Source: JARBAU01 sp029237525
Lineage (GTDB): Archaea; Thermoproteota; Nitrososphaeria; Nitrososphaerales; Nitrososphaeraceae
DNA length: 64,000 nt
Direction: 5' to 3'
Assembly (NCBI GenBank): GCA_036555705.1
Contig: DATBKT010000087.1
Coordinates: 197,488 to 261,487, forward strand
In this document: piece by piece, positions 44,530 to 54,093 of the stretch
Position numbering within the stretch: the first letter of the stretch is position 1
How the letters are laid out: each line of letters begins with the position of its first letter
Program-made: the position numbers and the translations under genes
Notes under the pieces: model-generated
Seen by the model: the letters and a program-made list of their open reading frames with translations, nothing else
Told to the model about the DNA's origin: nothing
The model's database searches: none

Positions 44530-47500
44530 TTACTGCGGAGCTTGTATCTCTCTGACACTTAGGTTCTTTATTGATACGTTGTTAGCATTGTCCCATCTAA
44601 ATGTGGCAATTGGTCCTCCCCATGTTATTAGCTGGTCCGTTGCTCCTCCACACTCTTGACCGTCATCTCCCCAGCCGCCGCTATCGACATGCTCGAAAAC
44701 TTTCTGCCAGACATTATTATTGTTAGGATCTACCCAAATCTCAAGTTTTACTGCAGTCTGTCCGTTCTGTACTACATTATACATAACAGCTTTAAATCCA
44801 ACGAACTTACCATTACTAACTGCAGGTGACGGTTTAGAGCCAGTGAAAAGATAATGTACGTGCCATTGTTCTTTCGCATATCTGACTTGCCCACTGCCAT
44901 AGAACAGATCTGCTTTGTACGCCGTACCTTCACATCCTAGCGGATTCCCATTACTAGTATGTGTTCCTCCTCTGGCATACCATGTCCAGCTGTCACCACT
45001 GTCTCCACTGACAAACTTAACTTGACCAGTCATTTCGATATTCTTCCAGTCATTAGGAGACTGCATGTATCCTTGTTTTTCCATCGACTTTTCGTCTGTT
45101 TTATACTTGATTTGATCAGGATGATAACCGGTTGAAGTGAAGACTCCATACCTAACTTTCCCACTGGTTACTTTCCAGCTTCCATCTGAATTTTGTGTCA
45201 TACTCGGGGGTGAAGTGCGTTTGTCATGGTTTGGGTCTTGCATATTCATGAACCATTCTTCACCACCTGGTTTGGTTGGATATATTTCCTTTATGCCAAA
45301 TTTGTCTACCCCTGATCCAGTTCCACCGGCTCCACCACCAGTAGGTGCCGGTGAAACTGTAATATTGATTATTACAACATTACTATGTGCACCCTGTTTG
45401 TCAGTTGCTTGAACGCTGAAACTATCCGAGCCTGAAAATCCGGTAGTCGGTGTATATACGAAACTAGTCTGATCAGAGCCTCGTGCGATTACACCATGGG
45501 ATGGAGAGTTAATGTTAGTGATGGTCGCTGTATCTCCTTGATCAGGATCTGAAACGGAGATGGGTATTGTTACAGATGTATTTTGTGGAGTAGTGACTCC
45601 AGCAACATCCCGAATTACTGGAGCGTGATTCTGTGCTGGTGGCGGTGGATTGTTGTTTGGTGGTGGATTGTTGTTTGGTGGTGGATTAGGGATTGGTTTC
45701 GTGGCAGGCATTACTGTTATGCTTACTGTGCCCAAATTACTCTTGGCACCGTGATTGTCCGTTGCCTGGTAGGAAAATGAGTCGCCTCCCGTGTAGTTCG
45801 ATGCTGGCTTATACACATAATTTGATGAGGCTGTATCCAGAGTGACGTTACCATGAGTGGGCTTATTCACTATTGCGATAGACATAGTATCGCCTCGAGC
45901 AGAGTCAGGGTCAGTCCCATTCAAAGGTATCGCAAAAGATGTGTCTTGAGCTAAAAATACTCTTAGGTCACTTACTGAAGGTGGAGCATTTACTCTTAGA
46001 GAGATTGCTGCTACATTGCTCTTTACCCCGTGATTATCTACACCTTGATATGTGAAATTGTCATCACCAAAATATCCCTTGTTAGGTGTAAATGTGATAG
46101 AGCTTGATGTGTTATTAACTGCAATTGATCCATGTTTCGGTTGGGTAACCGGTAGTATGCTCACTGTATCGCCGCTATCAGGATCGGTTACCTTCGCACT
46201 AATTTGGACAGGCTTATCCTGCAAAGTTATTATTCCAGTGATGTCTTCAGCCTTTGGAGGATGATTTACTAGTTCTACTAGTATACCGACCATTGCTATG
46301 TTACTTTTTGCACCATGGTTGTCTGTAGCCTGATATGTGAAATTGTCAATCCCATGATAACCGTTGCCTGGAATATACCTGAAGCTATTCTGAGTCAAGC
46401 CTGCATCCACAGTTCCGTGAATGGGTTGTCTGATCACTTGGATGGTGGCATTATCATTGGAGTCATTGTCATAGACTGTTATTGGTATTTGCCTTGATGT
46501 ATCTTGAGGAGTTGTAAGACCGGTAATGTTCTTGATCACTGGAGCGTGATTCTGTGCTGGTGGCGGTGGATTGTTATTTGGTGGTGGCGGTGGATTGTTA
46601 TTTGGTGGTGGCGGTGGATTGTTATTTGGTGGTGGCGGTGGATTGTTATTTGGTGGTGGCGGTGGATTGCTAGATCCAAGAGTCCCATATACTGCAAGCT
46701 CGCTTATTCCTACACCGCCATCTCCATTGTCGCTAGCCATCATTATTTTTACGAATCTAGCATCGGTGTTATGAAACCGGTAAATCTCAGGCAGAGATGT
46801 ATCTCCTTTGCTTATGCCTCTAAATACATACTGATAGTTAATCCCATCTCTAGATGTGGCTATTGCAAATGGATAATGTCTCGAGTCTCCTTTGAACCAG
46901 GCAATACTTGCCCCACAAATAGTGTTAACAGCACCCACATCTGCCTGAATAAATGCTCCACTACTGGAGCTTGACCAATGTGTTCTTAGAATGTTGTCAA
47001 TCGCATTATGAGGCATGTTAGCCCCATCACTAGAAGATGCCTTTAAGTCAGTAACCCCTAATTTATAACACCTAGGCGAAGAATTTGATACAACGTTTAA
47101 ATTTGATGAAACGTTTGCAGGTCCTTCTCCACCTTTGATGGTCAATTCCTTGATCGATGCAGATTTGTCATGACTATTATCGTTACTATCAAGTGTAACT
47201 CTTACATATTGGGCATGTATATTTCCTAGATCGTAGGATTGATAGTCTGGACCCTTCGTAGTAAATCCTTTAAGGATATTCTTAAAGTCCGAAGTATCAT
47301 TGGAGGCTGATACTACAAAATCGTAATTCTTGTGACTTCCCTTGTCCCAAGAGATTCCGACATTACATACTGATTTAGACGAGCCAAGATCTGCTTGGAT
47401 ATATGAACCTGATCCTTTTGCAGACCATTTTGTATTTTCATCCTTATCTACCGCCCTAAATGCATTATTTCCATTACTAGCTCCACTTGAAGTAACAGAT

Positions 47501-47772
47501 GCAATAGGTAAATCCATACAGGAATTTTTGGAAATCATAGGATTGGTGACCTGGTAAGTCTTTACGTCGTTACCTGTCCTGATCAATGGCCTATCTCCGT
47601 AAAAGCTAGCGAACTTTGTGTTTTGCTCGTATGATAATTGAGCTGATGCAAATTGGTTTATATTCAAAATTGATAATACTATCAGGGATATCGCGCAAAC
47701 AATACCGCATCCTCGCATTGCCGACACATGATTTGATGTAGTCAATTTCCTGTTTCCTCTAATGATTGACAA
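44530..47772 (-). CDS. Large secreted multidomain surface protein (discoidin, Ig-like repeats, lectin-like C-terminus)
   Basis: The exported protein has 1080 residues. The signal peptide is 'CGIVCAISLIVLSILNINQF'; ATG 47718 (before 'RGCGIV') may be the true start. Two F5/8-type C (discoidin) carbohydrate-binding domains lie at about 75-215 and 230-365 ('VDKDENTKWSAKGSGSYIQA', 'IDNILRTHWSSSSSGAFIQA'). A Pro/Asn linker of five 'PPPPPNNN' units and a shorter one later separate them from four cadherin/Ig-like units with 'YQATDNHGAKSN'. The last 270 residues look like a concanavalin-type lectin or polysaccharide-lyase fold ('YPTKPGGEEWFMNMQDPN', 'WTWYARGG'). It probably binds or degrades polysaccharide outside the cell. 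Confidence 0.82.
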   Translation of the reverse strand: MSIIRGNRKLTTSNHVSAMRGCGIVCAISLIVLSILNINQFASAQLSYEQNTKFASFYGDRPLIRTGNDVKTYQVTNPMISKNSCMDLPIASVTSSGASNGNNAFRAVDKDENTKWSAKGSGSYIQADLGSSKSVCNVGISWDKGSHKNYDFVVSASNDTSDFKNILKGFTTKGPDYQSYDLGNIHAQYVRVTLDSNDNSHDKSASIKELTIKGGEGPANVSSNLNVVSNSSPRCYKLGVTDLKASSSDGANMPHNAIDNILRTHWSSSSSGAFIQADVGAVNTICGASIAWFKGDSRHYPFAIATSRDGINYQYVFRGISKGDTSLPEIYRFHNTDARFVKIMMASDNGDGGVGISELAVYGTLGSSNPPPPPNNNPPPPPNNNPPPPPNNNPPPPPNNNPPPPAQNHAPVIKNITGLTTPQDTSRQIPITVYDNDSNDNATIQVIRQPIHGTVDAGLTQNSFRYIPGNGYHGIDNFTYQATDNHGAKSNIAMVGILVELVNHPPKAEDITGIITLQDKPVQISAKVTDPDSGDTVSILPVTQPKHGSIAVNNTSSSITFTPNKGYFGDDNFTYQGVDNHGVKSNVAAISLRVNAPPSVSDLRVFLAQDTSFAIPLNGTDPDSARGDTMSIAIVNKPTHGNVTLDTASSNYVYKPASNYTGGDSFSYQATDNHGAKSNLGTVSITVMPATKPIPNPPPNNNPPPNNNPPPPAQNHAPVIRDVAGVTTPQNTSVTIPISVSDPDQGDTATITNINSPSHGVIARGSDQTSFVYTPTTGFSGSDSFSVQATDKQGAHSNVVIINITVSPAPTGGGAGGTGSGVDKFGIKEIYPTKPGGEEWFMNMQDPNHDKRTSPPSMTQNSDGSWKVTSGKVRYGVFTSTGYHPDQIKYKTDEKSMEKQGYMQSPNDWKNIEMTGQVKFVSGDSGDSWTWYARGGTHTSNGNPLGCEGTAYKADLFYGSGQVRYAKEQWHVHYLFTGSKPSPAVSNGKFVGFKAVMYNVVQNGQTAVKLEIWVDPNNNNVWQKVFEHVDSGGWGDDGQECGGATDQLITWGGPIATFRWDNANNVSIKNLSVREIQAPQ

Positions 47773-48324
47773 GGTCCTACGGTTCTGATCGCAGGCTTGC
47801 TAATTCTTCTATCACAGGCGTTAGGTAATGCAGGAATGATTACCATAGCACTTGCTTCATGTAAATCCAACATCATTAGAAGACGTGTTGAAAATTAAGT
47901 ATTTATTATGAATCGTTGTTTGTACTAAGGTTCCTATCAGTTTCTATCGAACATAAAGATCTAATTGGCGTCTATGACATAACTTTGTATTTAAATAAGT
48001 GTCCATTGTACTTGAATAATTTTATCGTCAATTGTTTTATCCCTTAGTAAATGGCAAGAAAATCGAGTCTTTGAAGTAGTGTTGACAAGAATCAATTACA
48101 TTTTCTTTGAATCGCACCGCTACTGTCCAATACGTTGTCAGAGCAAAAATTGGTAACCTGTGGTCTGGAAGCTGAGACAATTATGAACAATAATGTAATC
48201 TTACGATTCTAACTGCTGTTCAAAATTTTCTCATTTGGCTAAAAAATATCAGTTTGAATTTACGAAGATTAACGAGATGAAACTGGGTTTCTTCAGTGTT
48301 GCATCTAATTACAATGGTAGACAA
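47773..48324. other. Intergenic region, nothing definite
   Basis: About 550 nt lie upstream of the giant secreted-protein gene, whose promoter it must contain. It is AT-rich, without a protein-like frame, repeat or strong hairpin that I can see. Confidence 0.4.
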
Positions 48325-48501
48325 TTAACCCGAGTATGTGGTTTTATATTCCTGATAGAAAGTCTGTTTTAGATTTTCAGCAAGCTCGCTTACTTCCTCG
48401 ATGTTATTAAGATCGTTAAGCACCTTCACGCTAACACCCAAGGATTCTAGCTCATTTAGCCACCAGTCGTATTTTTCTGGACATTCTCTTCTGATAGCCA
48501 T
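48325..48501 (-). CDS. Small conserved-looking protein (58 aa), unknown function
   Basis: The frame from ATG 48501 gives 58 residues: 'MAIRRECPEKYDWWLNELES', a short beta strand 'GVSVKVLNDL' and an acidic helix. A TATA box ('CTTTATATGG' on the minus strand, about 48533-48524) lies 25 nt upstream of this ATG, which supports a leaderless mRNA and argues against the longer frame starting at 48528. No named family; soluble and probably cytoplasmic. Confidence 0.55.
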   Translation of the reverse strand: MAIRRECPEKYDWWLNELESLGVSVKVLNDLNNIEEVSELAENLKQTFYQEYKTTYSG

Positions 48502-48652
48502 AGTAAATTTATAATAACAATACACCATATAAAGCCTAGTTAACCTAGTTAACTAGTAGCGTATCATGAATATGATATATCGGATCTGTTGAGGTAGGGT
48601 GTGTAAGTTTTACGATTACCTGCTAATTTATTAAATTTCTAACGCCGTAGAT

Positions 48653-48742
48653 ATGAATCGTAATTCTGACACCATTACAAATGCGGAATTTCTAAGGCCA
48701 AGCAAAATTGTTCCAGTTGTCACTAGATTTAATAATAAATAA
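48653..48742 (+). CDS. Possible tiny protein before pspA (29 aa)
   Basis: ATG 48653 gives a 29-residue frame ('MNRNSDTITNAEFLRPSKIV') ending 25 nt before the pspA start. A TATA-like 'ATTTATTAAA' (48625-48634) is about 24 nt upstream, fitting a leaderless transcript. It could be a real small protein, a leader, or simply the 5' part of the pspA message. Confidence 0.3.
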   Translation: MNRNSDTITNAEFLRPSKIVPVVTRFNNK

Positions 48743-48766
48743 TGAGAAGTCTAAACTAGAAGAGAT

Positions 48767-49570
48767 TTGGGTCTTACAAACCGAGTTACGACGTTGGTCA
48801 AACAAAAGGTAAATGTTCTACTCAATAAATTCGAGAATCCAAAGGAAGCTTTGGATTACTCATATACCAAGCAGGTCGAGTTACTCAATCATTTGCGCAG
48901 AAATATTGCAGAAGTCATCACAGCGAAGAAACGCCTCGAGATGCAGAAAATCAAACTTATGGATAATAGTCGGACATTGGATGAGCAGGCAAGCAGAGCA
49001 GTCGATTCTGGTAGAGATGATTTGGCTAAACTTGCGCTTGAAAGAAAGAATGCAAATGTTCTTCAACTACAACAATTAGCTAAGCAGATTGCGGATATGA
49101 AGGTTGAACAAGACAAACTAGAGCAAACTGAAAAAAGGCTTTCTACCAAGGTTGAAGAATTCAGGTCAAAGAAGGAGGTTATCAAAGCTCAGTATACCGC
49201 AGCAGAAGCTCAGGTAAGAATTAAGGAAAGTATTACTGGAATTTCTGAGGAGATGGCCGATGTTGGAATGGCTATGAACAGAGCTGAGGATAAAACAGAA
49301 CAGATGAAAGCTAAATCCCAAGCGTTAGACGAAATGCTAGATTCTGGAACTCTAACCGATTACACAGAAGATAAAAGTTCAGATGAAATTGAGAGGGAAC
49401 TGGAAAAAGCTTCTATGAGTGATTCAGTGGAACAAGAACTAGCAAAGTTAAAAGCTGAGAGCCGCCGAAAACGAAAGGTGAAACAATCATCAACCAATAA
49501 TTCCGATAATTTAGATAACTCTGATGAACAAACTGAAAGCCAAAATGAAGATGAGATAAAGGTTAGCTAA
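48767..49570 (+). CDS. pspA: PspA/IM30 (Vipp1)-family membrane-stress protein
   Basis: The 267-residue protein is nearly all alpha-helical with long coiled coils, as in PspA/Vipp1, which form ESCRT-III-like rods and protect membranes. The N-terminal helix is 'LTNRVTTLVKQKVNVLLNKF', followed by 'ENPKEALDYSYTKQVELLNH'. The main hairpin runs through 'LALERKNANVLQLQQLAKQI' and 'KVEEFRSKKEVIKAQYTAAE'. An acidic tail after about residue 200 is disordered-looking. The start is TTG 48767. The usual psp regulators are absent; the gene is alone apart from a possible leader frame. Confidence 0.88.
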   Translation: MGLTNRVTTLVKQKVNVLLNKFENPKEALDYSYTKQVELLNHLRRNIAEVITAKKRLEMQKIKLMDNSRTLDEQASRAVDSGRDDLAKLALERKNANVLQLQQLAKQIADMKVEQDKLEQTEKRLSTKVEEFRSKKEVIKAQYTAAEAQVRIKESITGISEEMADVGMAMNRAEDKTEQMKAKSQALDEMLDSGTLTDYTEDKSSDEIERELEKASMSDSVEQELAKLKAESRRKRKVKQSSTNNSDNLDNSDEQTESQNEDEIKVS

Positions 49571-50505
49571 GAGCCGCTATAAGGCAGTACAAAGATTTCA
49601 TCTGACAACCCTCTTCAATGATCAATCTTTGCACTCTTACCATAGATTCTTTAAATCATATAAAATTATTGTTGACAATAGTAATTGTCCTTAATCACGA
49701 ATTAAGAATAGCGTGCGCCGTGACCAGAGTAGTATTCTTATTTAGTATTTAACTTGGCACACGATCCTTGTTCTGGGGAGCATTGCTTTGGAGCGCATCA
49801 TCTATTTCTTAATGAAACGAAGGTTTCACAGCTATTATGAAATGTTCTAGCCAACTGAGATGCTTATGACGAACTGACGACAATGAACTAGGAACGAGTA
49901 CATTTTTGTCTTTATGGGGATAAGAATCTGTACAATTTCTTCCCTAGAAATCGGTTGTTTTATTAACTCAATCAGTATGGTTGCATATTCAAAAATAGAA
50001 GACACGGTTTTTTTGATTTTATATAAATATTTAATCATTCACCAAATGAACATGTGATATGAAGTGACAGGAACTGCTAGTAAATTCACAAAAGAATAAA
50101 GCCACAAGTTCGAACCGGATGAATGCCATGCCATTTGATCTGGCCTTTATAATAGAATCTATCAAGCTACGACGTAGAATTAAAATTTAATCCATCTAAA
50201 ATAATTTACAGGCATTTCTGGGGAAAGACTAAAAATCGTCTGTGTAATTTAATTTACCTAAGCAATAGTTAAAAAAATCTTAGGGCCTAAGTAGACACAA
50301 AAATTGGTAGGGCGATCTTTAAGGTAGGCTTCGATTGATATTATATTTTGCATTATATTCAAAATGAAATAAGTTATAGTGTTCAAACTTGGAATCTTGG
50401 AATCGCAAGTGTGAAGAATATTCTCAACAAGTACTTTGCATATTCTAGCTAGAATTTCTTTTCAACATCAATATCGTTATAAACTAAGCTACCACAATAT
50501 TATCT
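49571..50505. other. Long intergenic region, nothing definite
   Basis: About 935 nt of AT-rich DNA contain no frame that I trust. A 63-codon minus-strand frame (49847-50038) has an odd hydrophobic composition and no promoter, and a 23-codon plus-strand frame starts at 50120. No repeat or strong hairpin was noticed. Confidence 0.4.
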
Positions 50506-50742
50506 ATGTCAGAAATTATTGATGAAAAAAAAACCAAGGAGGGTTCTAGTCAATGGCCAGATCTTATGGCGCAATTATTTGATCGTCTAACGGGCAAAGG
50601 CACAAAGATAACTTACGAATTTCAGGATTTAGTAATTGATATCCCACGTGCCATTGGACCGCAGGGCCAGGATCTCGGTGCAGCAAAATGGACCGTCAAT
50701 GGGAAGATAGTTATCACTGCTCAAGCGCATAACAGTGATTGA
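50506..50742 (+). CDS. Small soluble protein (78 aa), unknown function
   Basis: The product has a charged N-terminus ('MSEIIDEKKTKEGSSQWPDL'), a helix 'MAQLFDRLTGKG', and a beta-rich C-terminal half ('TKITYEFQDLVIDIPRAIGP', 'AKWTVNGKIVITAQA'). It resembles a compact beta domain, but I do not recognise a family. It is isolated between two long non-coding stretches; composition and ordered secondary structure support coding. Confidence 0.55.
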   Translation: MSEIIDEKKTKEGSSQWPDLMAQLFDRLTGKGTKITYEFQDLVIDIPRAIGPQGQDLGAAKWTVNGKIVITAQAHNSD

Positions 50743-51265
50743 AAATAGTTCTTGTTTCTCGACAGCACTATTATCTATGATTTTAATTAAGCCCATAAAA
50801 TTTCACATCTAATCAGATTGAATTTGAATGGACATCTTTTAGGAATATATTTGAAGATCAATTTTCTGTTGAACACCCTTCACTAATTGTAACCCTGGTA
50901 GTTTACTTCTGATTATTACAATGCATAACATTATCTAAAAATATAGATGAATCACAATCAGATAAAACAATGCTAATGTAGAGATTTTTCCACCGATAGT
51001 TCAGATCAAATCATCTATTTATAACTATTCGGGATTAATGCATTTAGTTTTTGAATATCAGGTAATATGATAATTTCAACACAGTTTACACATAGAATTT
51101 ATTTAATTCATCTTTGATGTAACGATTGTGAGATATCACTGGCAGACAATACATCTCGTCAACTGACATGTGACCTTCAGTCCTTTAGACTTTGAATAAC
51201 CTTAAAAATCGCTAGAAAAATAATGTTCACCAAAAGTACATTGTGATAAAAAATAAAGGTGACTA
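50743..51265. other. Intergenic region, nothing definite
   Basis: About 520 nt, very AT-rich, lie between a small gene and the convergent phasin-like gene. No coding frame, repeat or convincing hairpin was found. Confidence 0.4.
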
Positions 51266-51859
51266 TTACTTTATCGCGATATCCTGCGTTATTTTTGATG
51301 TGTCCTTAGCAGACTGCTCGAAAGTCTTTGCTGCGTTTACGCCTATTCGTGACAGCTCTTTAACATTATTTTTTGCTTGTTGTAGAGAATTCTTGAATGC
51401 CTCAGCATACCCGAATATGACATTGTTGGTTAGTCTAGTGACAGTGAATAAGTTATCGGCGTATGATCTAGTAGTATTGGTGTAAACCTCGGACATCCTA
51501 CCTGGAGATAGCAGTGTAGATACATTTCGGGTATAGGTTTCTACATATGGGGCCCATGCTGACTGATAAGAATTAATGATTTCCTTCTGTGATACAACAA
51601 AGTTGTCAGCTAATTCTCTAGTAGCTTCTATAGTTTGCTCATGATATTCATTAATTGCACGCGTGTATCGTGGAATTTCCTTTTTAGCTTCATCAACAGA
51701 CTTTCGAATTTCGTCCCTCGTTTGATCTAACGCCTTATTAATTAATTCTTCTTGATCCTTTTTGAATTGCGAAGTAGATGTAGTTATATTTGGTTCTTGC
51801 TCTTTTTTAGATGACATATCAAGGGAATTATGTAGAGTCTTATATATATTCCTTGCCAT
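51266..51859 (-). CDS. Phasin-like helical protein
   Basis: The 197-residue protein is almost fully helical and amphipathic without a membrane helix. Regions such as 'TRAINEYHEQTIEATRELAD' and 'VVSQKEIINSYQSAWAPYVE' resemble phasin-type granule proteins ('YQSAW' and regular Ala/Glu/Asn spacing). Phasins coat polyhydroxyalkanoate granules, and related archaea carry PHA synthase genes, but none is in this window. ATG 51859 or ATG 51817 ('MSSKKEQ') can be the start. Alternative: a generic coiled-coil stress protein. Confidence 0.55.
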   Translation of the reverse strand: MARNIYKTLHNSLDMSSKKEQEPNITTSTSQFKKDQEELINKALDQTRDEIRKSVDEAKKEIPRYTRAINEYHEQTIEATRELADNFVVSQKEIINSYQSAWAPYVETYTRNVSTLLSPGRMSEVYTNTTRSYADNLFTVTRLTNNVIFGYAEAFKNSLQQAKNNVKELSRIGVNAAKTFEQSAKDTSKITQDIAIK

Positions 51860-52942
51860 TAAATGGTTTTAAATACCATTGAAAACCCTGATAAAATATC
51901 AATATCATAAAGTTGTTTTTTGACGAGTATTGATTGTCTGGAAATAGATGTGATGGTGATTAAGAGCGTTATTACAATGGTAGACCAGGGAACTAATTGA
52001 TTGCGTAATAGTAAATGTACTGACGAGCTAGTACAGATCCAAAGCATATATTACTAGGATGATCCAGAACGATCTGATTCTGTTAACAGGCCTCGGAAGT
52101 ATCTAAGAGAAATTGGTCTAAGTATCAGATCCCAATTTTGGCATATAAGATGAGTACATTGCTATTTAATCCCAATAATCCTGTAGCATGAATATTAATT
52201 TCATTTCAAACTGGTGTTATACATAGCCTAGGGTTGTCTTGCTTGAATCTATCAAATTTCAGGAAATCTAGCTTTAACTGGTCTATTTATTCTGGCATCA
52301 GAATCCATACAAAATAAAATCAATAAAGAGGCTCATAAAACTGGTAAAATATATATATTAAAATTTTTCATTTTGTCAAATATAGAGAATAATCTATTGG
52401 AAAACCATGAAATAGGTTTCCGTGCTACAATTCTAACTCCACGATGTATATTCACTGGGACTTACAAAAGAATGAACAAATATACATCTGTTGGTCGATC
52501 CACCAAAGTCAAATTTATGAGTGAGTAGGAGGAATTCAATGATGATCAATTACAAATGGGATTTAACCACGATTACTAGGAGATAGTCTAACATCGTCTT
52601 GATTTAGTCTCTGCGAGACAGATGCTACATGTAATGCTAGTTCTTCTAACACCGAACTGTGTCAAAAGCCGACTTTATTCTATAGTCATTATTTAGACGA
52701 GATTTTCGTCTTAAACTGGATATTTCTGCGCAAGTTTAACGTAGGATCGAAAATTCGAAGCAAAGTGATATACTACACTATTCACTTCTGATAACGCTGA
52801 CCTGTGGTCCACCTTCCATCAAGTACTTACAAATCATCATACCATTTCCGTTATGAATTATTCGGAAGATATATCAGATTAATGGTGAGTCAAATTATCG
52901 CCTAATCTAGATAAAGAATTAATTGGATTATCCATTGAAATT
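51860..52942. other. Long intergenic region, nothing definite
   Basis: About 1080 nt without a credible gene. A 62-codon minus-strand frame at its left end (51859-52047) starts inside a TATA-like stretch, leaving no room for a promoter. A/T-rich 'TATATATATTAAAA' occurs near 52349. No repeats or clear structures were identified by eye. Confidence 0.4.
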
Positions 52943-53542
52943 ATGAACAAAAATTCATTTACAATAGCTGCTGTTGCAGTTTTAGCAGCGGTATTTGCAA
53001 CAGGTGCAACCACGTCTTCAGAAGTTGCATTTGCAAGTGGACATCATTCTTCAAATCCTCTCAGACAAACTTTTGCACAGGCTAATTCCTGCGGAAATGG
53101 TTCATTGCCATTGGACATAAAGTGTCAAAACTTAGGCAGCCAGATACAGGGAAGCCATAATGCAGTGAACGTTATCGGAATTCAACCAAGCAATTCAGGA
53201 GAAATGAACCACGGTGATGATCATAAAAATGACGGTGGCAGTAGCGATAACCACGATGGAAGCAGCCAACAGCCAGGCAATGACAACCAAAAACAGCCAG
53301 GCAATGACAACCAAAAACAGCCAGGCAATGACAACCAAAAACAGCCAGGCAATCACCAAACAGCCAATAACAACCAAAAACAGCCAGGCAATCACCAAAC
53401 AGCCAATAACAACCAAAAACAGCCAATGACTCACCAAACAGCCAATAACAACCAAAAGCAGCCAGTGAACGGCATATCCCTAGCAAGTTCGCTTCAAAAT
53501 AGCGGCCCGTCTGGCAATCCCGCTATCGGCGCAGGAACCTAA
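52943..53542 (+). CDS. Small secreted protein, 'CGNGPLP' family member B with repeat tail
   Basis: The 199-residue precursor has the signal peptide 'FTIAAVAVLAAVFATGATTS', then 'SGHHSSNP' and the family core 'NSCGNGSLPLDIKCQNLGSQ' followed by 'IQGSHNAVNV'. After about residue 90 the tail is low-complexity: Asp/His-rich, then three 'QPGNDNQK' units and three longer 'Q..HQTANNNQK' units. The core shared with the genes at 34.8 and 63.5 kb shows common origin, while the tails differ. A T8 run follows the stop codon. Probably an extracellular, hydrophilic matrix or metal-binding protein. Confidence 0.72.
   Translation: MNKNSFTIAAVAVLAAVFATGATTSSEVAFASGHHSSNPLRQTFAQANSCGNGSLPLDIKCQNLGSQIQGSHNAVNVIGIQPSNSGEMNHGDDHKNDGGSSDNHDGSSQQPGNDNQKQPGNDNQKQPGNDNQKQPGNHQTANNNQKQPGNHQTANNNQKQPMTHQTANNNQKQPVNGISLASSLQNSGPSGNPAIGAGT
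53270..53458 (+). repeat. Coding minisatellite: 24-bp x3 and 39-bp x3
   Basis: Three exact 24-bp units (53270-53341, each CAGCCAGGCAATGACAACCA plus AAAA) are followed by three 39-bp units (53342-53458). The latter share the same start and end but carry an inserted 'CACCAAACAGCCAATAACAA'-type segment; the last copy has diverged. The unit lengths are multiples of three, so copy number can change without loss of frame. Confidence 0.95.
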
Positions 53543-53946
53543 ATCACTTCTAATTTTTTTTGAACAAGTGAACAGACAAGAAGTAAGTTATTGCAATTAA
53601 CAATCTTAATTATTCTCTGCTCTTGTGATTCCTGTGTTGTAGAAGCAAATATTAGACGACATCTATTCGTTAAGCAGCTTGTGATGCGCATTTCATTCTA
53701 CAGTTAGTTCCTATGATAATTTAGGTGTAAAATCAAGTCTTCACGGTTTGCTAGAATCTTAAAAGAGCATGCTTTCAGCATCCAGTCCTACGATACTACT
53801 ACACCACTACATCACACATGTTTTACAAATTGCATAACCGAATATCTATTGTCTGGTAAGAAGTGCTGAGAAATAATAATCTGACTAGATTAATAGTTAT
53901 TCATTGAGAGTCATTCATTTATTTGGCAAATGAGCAATAAGAATAT
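53543..53946. other. Intergenic region before structured RNA
   Basis: About 400 nt follow the secreted-protein gene. A T8 tract at 53554-53561 is a likely terminator. The rest is AT-rich without coding frames. The structured RNA candidate begins near 53947. Confidence 0.4.
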
Positions 53947-54093
53947 CCCCTCTTAAACTTTGAGGGAAGGAGTTCTCCTGTGAAAGGGCGACCCGGGTTT
54001 CTGCTACGTTCACCGCAGGTCGTTATTACGGTAAGGGTGAAAGGCCGAACACGGAGCTGGCCAATAATAGCACCCTTACCTGCAGGAGCACTG
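53947..54093 (+). ncRNA. Structured RNA candidate, three-way junction
   Basis: A GC-rich island folds well by eye. Hairpin 1 is CCCTC 53948-53952 with GAGGG 53962-53966. A closing stem pairs 53971-53980 with 54083-54092 (AGTTCTCCTG with CAGGAGCACT, one mismatch). Arm A has CGACC 53989-53993 with GGTCG 54018-54022 and an inner CTGC/GCAG. Arm B is a perfect 10-bp stem, GGTAAGGGTG 54030-54039 with CACCCTTACC 54071-54080, enclosing GGCC/GGCC around 'GAACACGGAGCT'. Both orientations could fold. There is no adjacent gene, so a trans-acting RNA is more likely than a riboswitch. It is not recognised as a known class. Confidence 0.6.

Noticed and set aside
46504..46974. Plus-strand frame rich in Trp ('WWRWIVIWW')
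   Set aside because: It is the antisense shadow of the Pro/Asn linker repeats of the large secreted protein.
49847..50038. 63-codon minus-strand frame
   Set aside because: AT-driven composition, no promoter at a leaderless distance and no family resemblance.
51859..52047. 62-codon minus-strand frame with hydrophobic stretch upstream of the phasin-like gene
   Set aside because: Its ATG lies within a TATA-like stretch, leaving no room for a promoter, and it overlaps the neighbour's start.
54046..54060. Sequence like the 5S rRNA motif CCGAACACGG
   Set aside because: The motif is present with similar flanking letters, but the arm order, stem lengths and remaining 5S signatures do not fit, so the region is listed only as an unassigned structured RNA.
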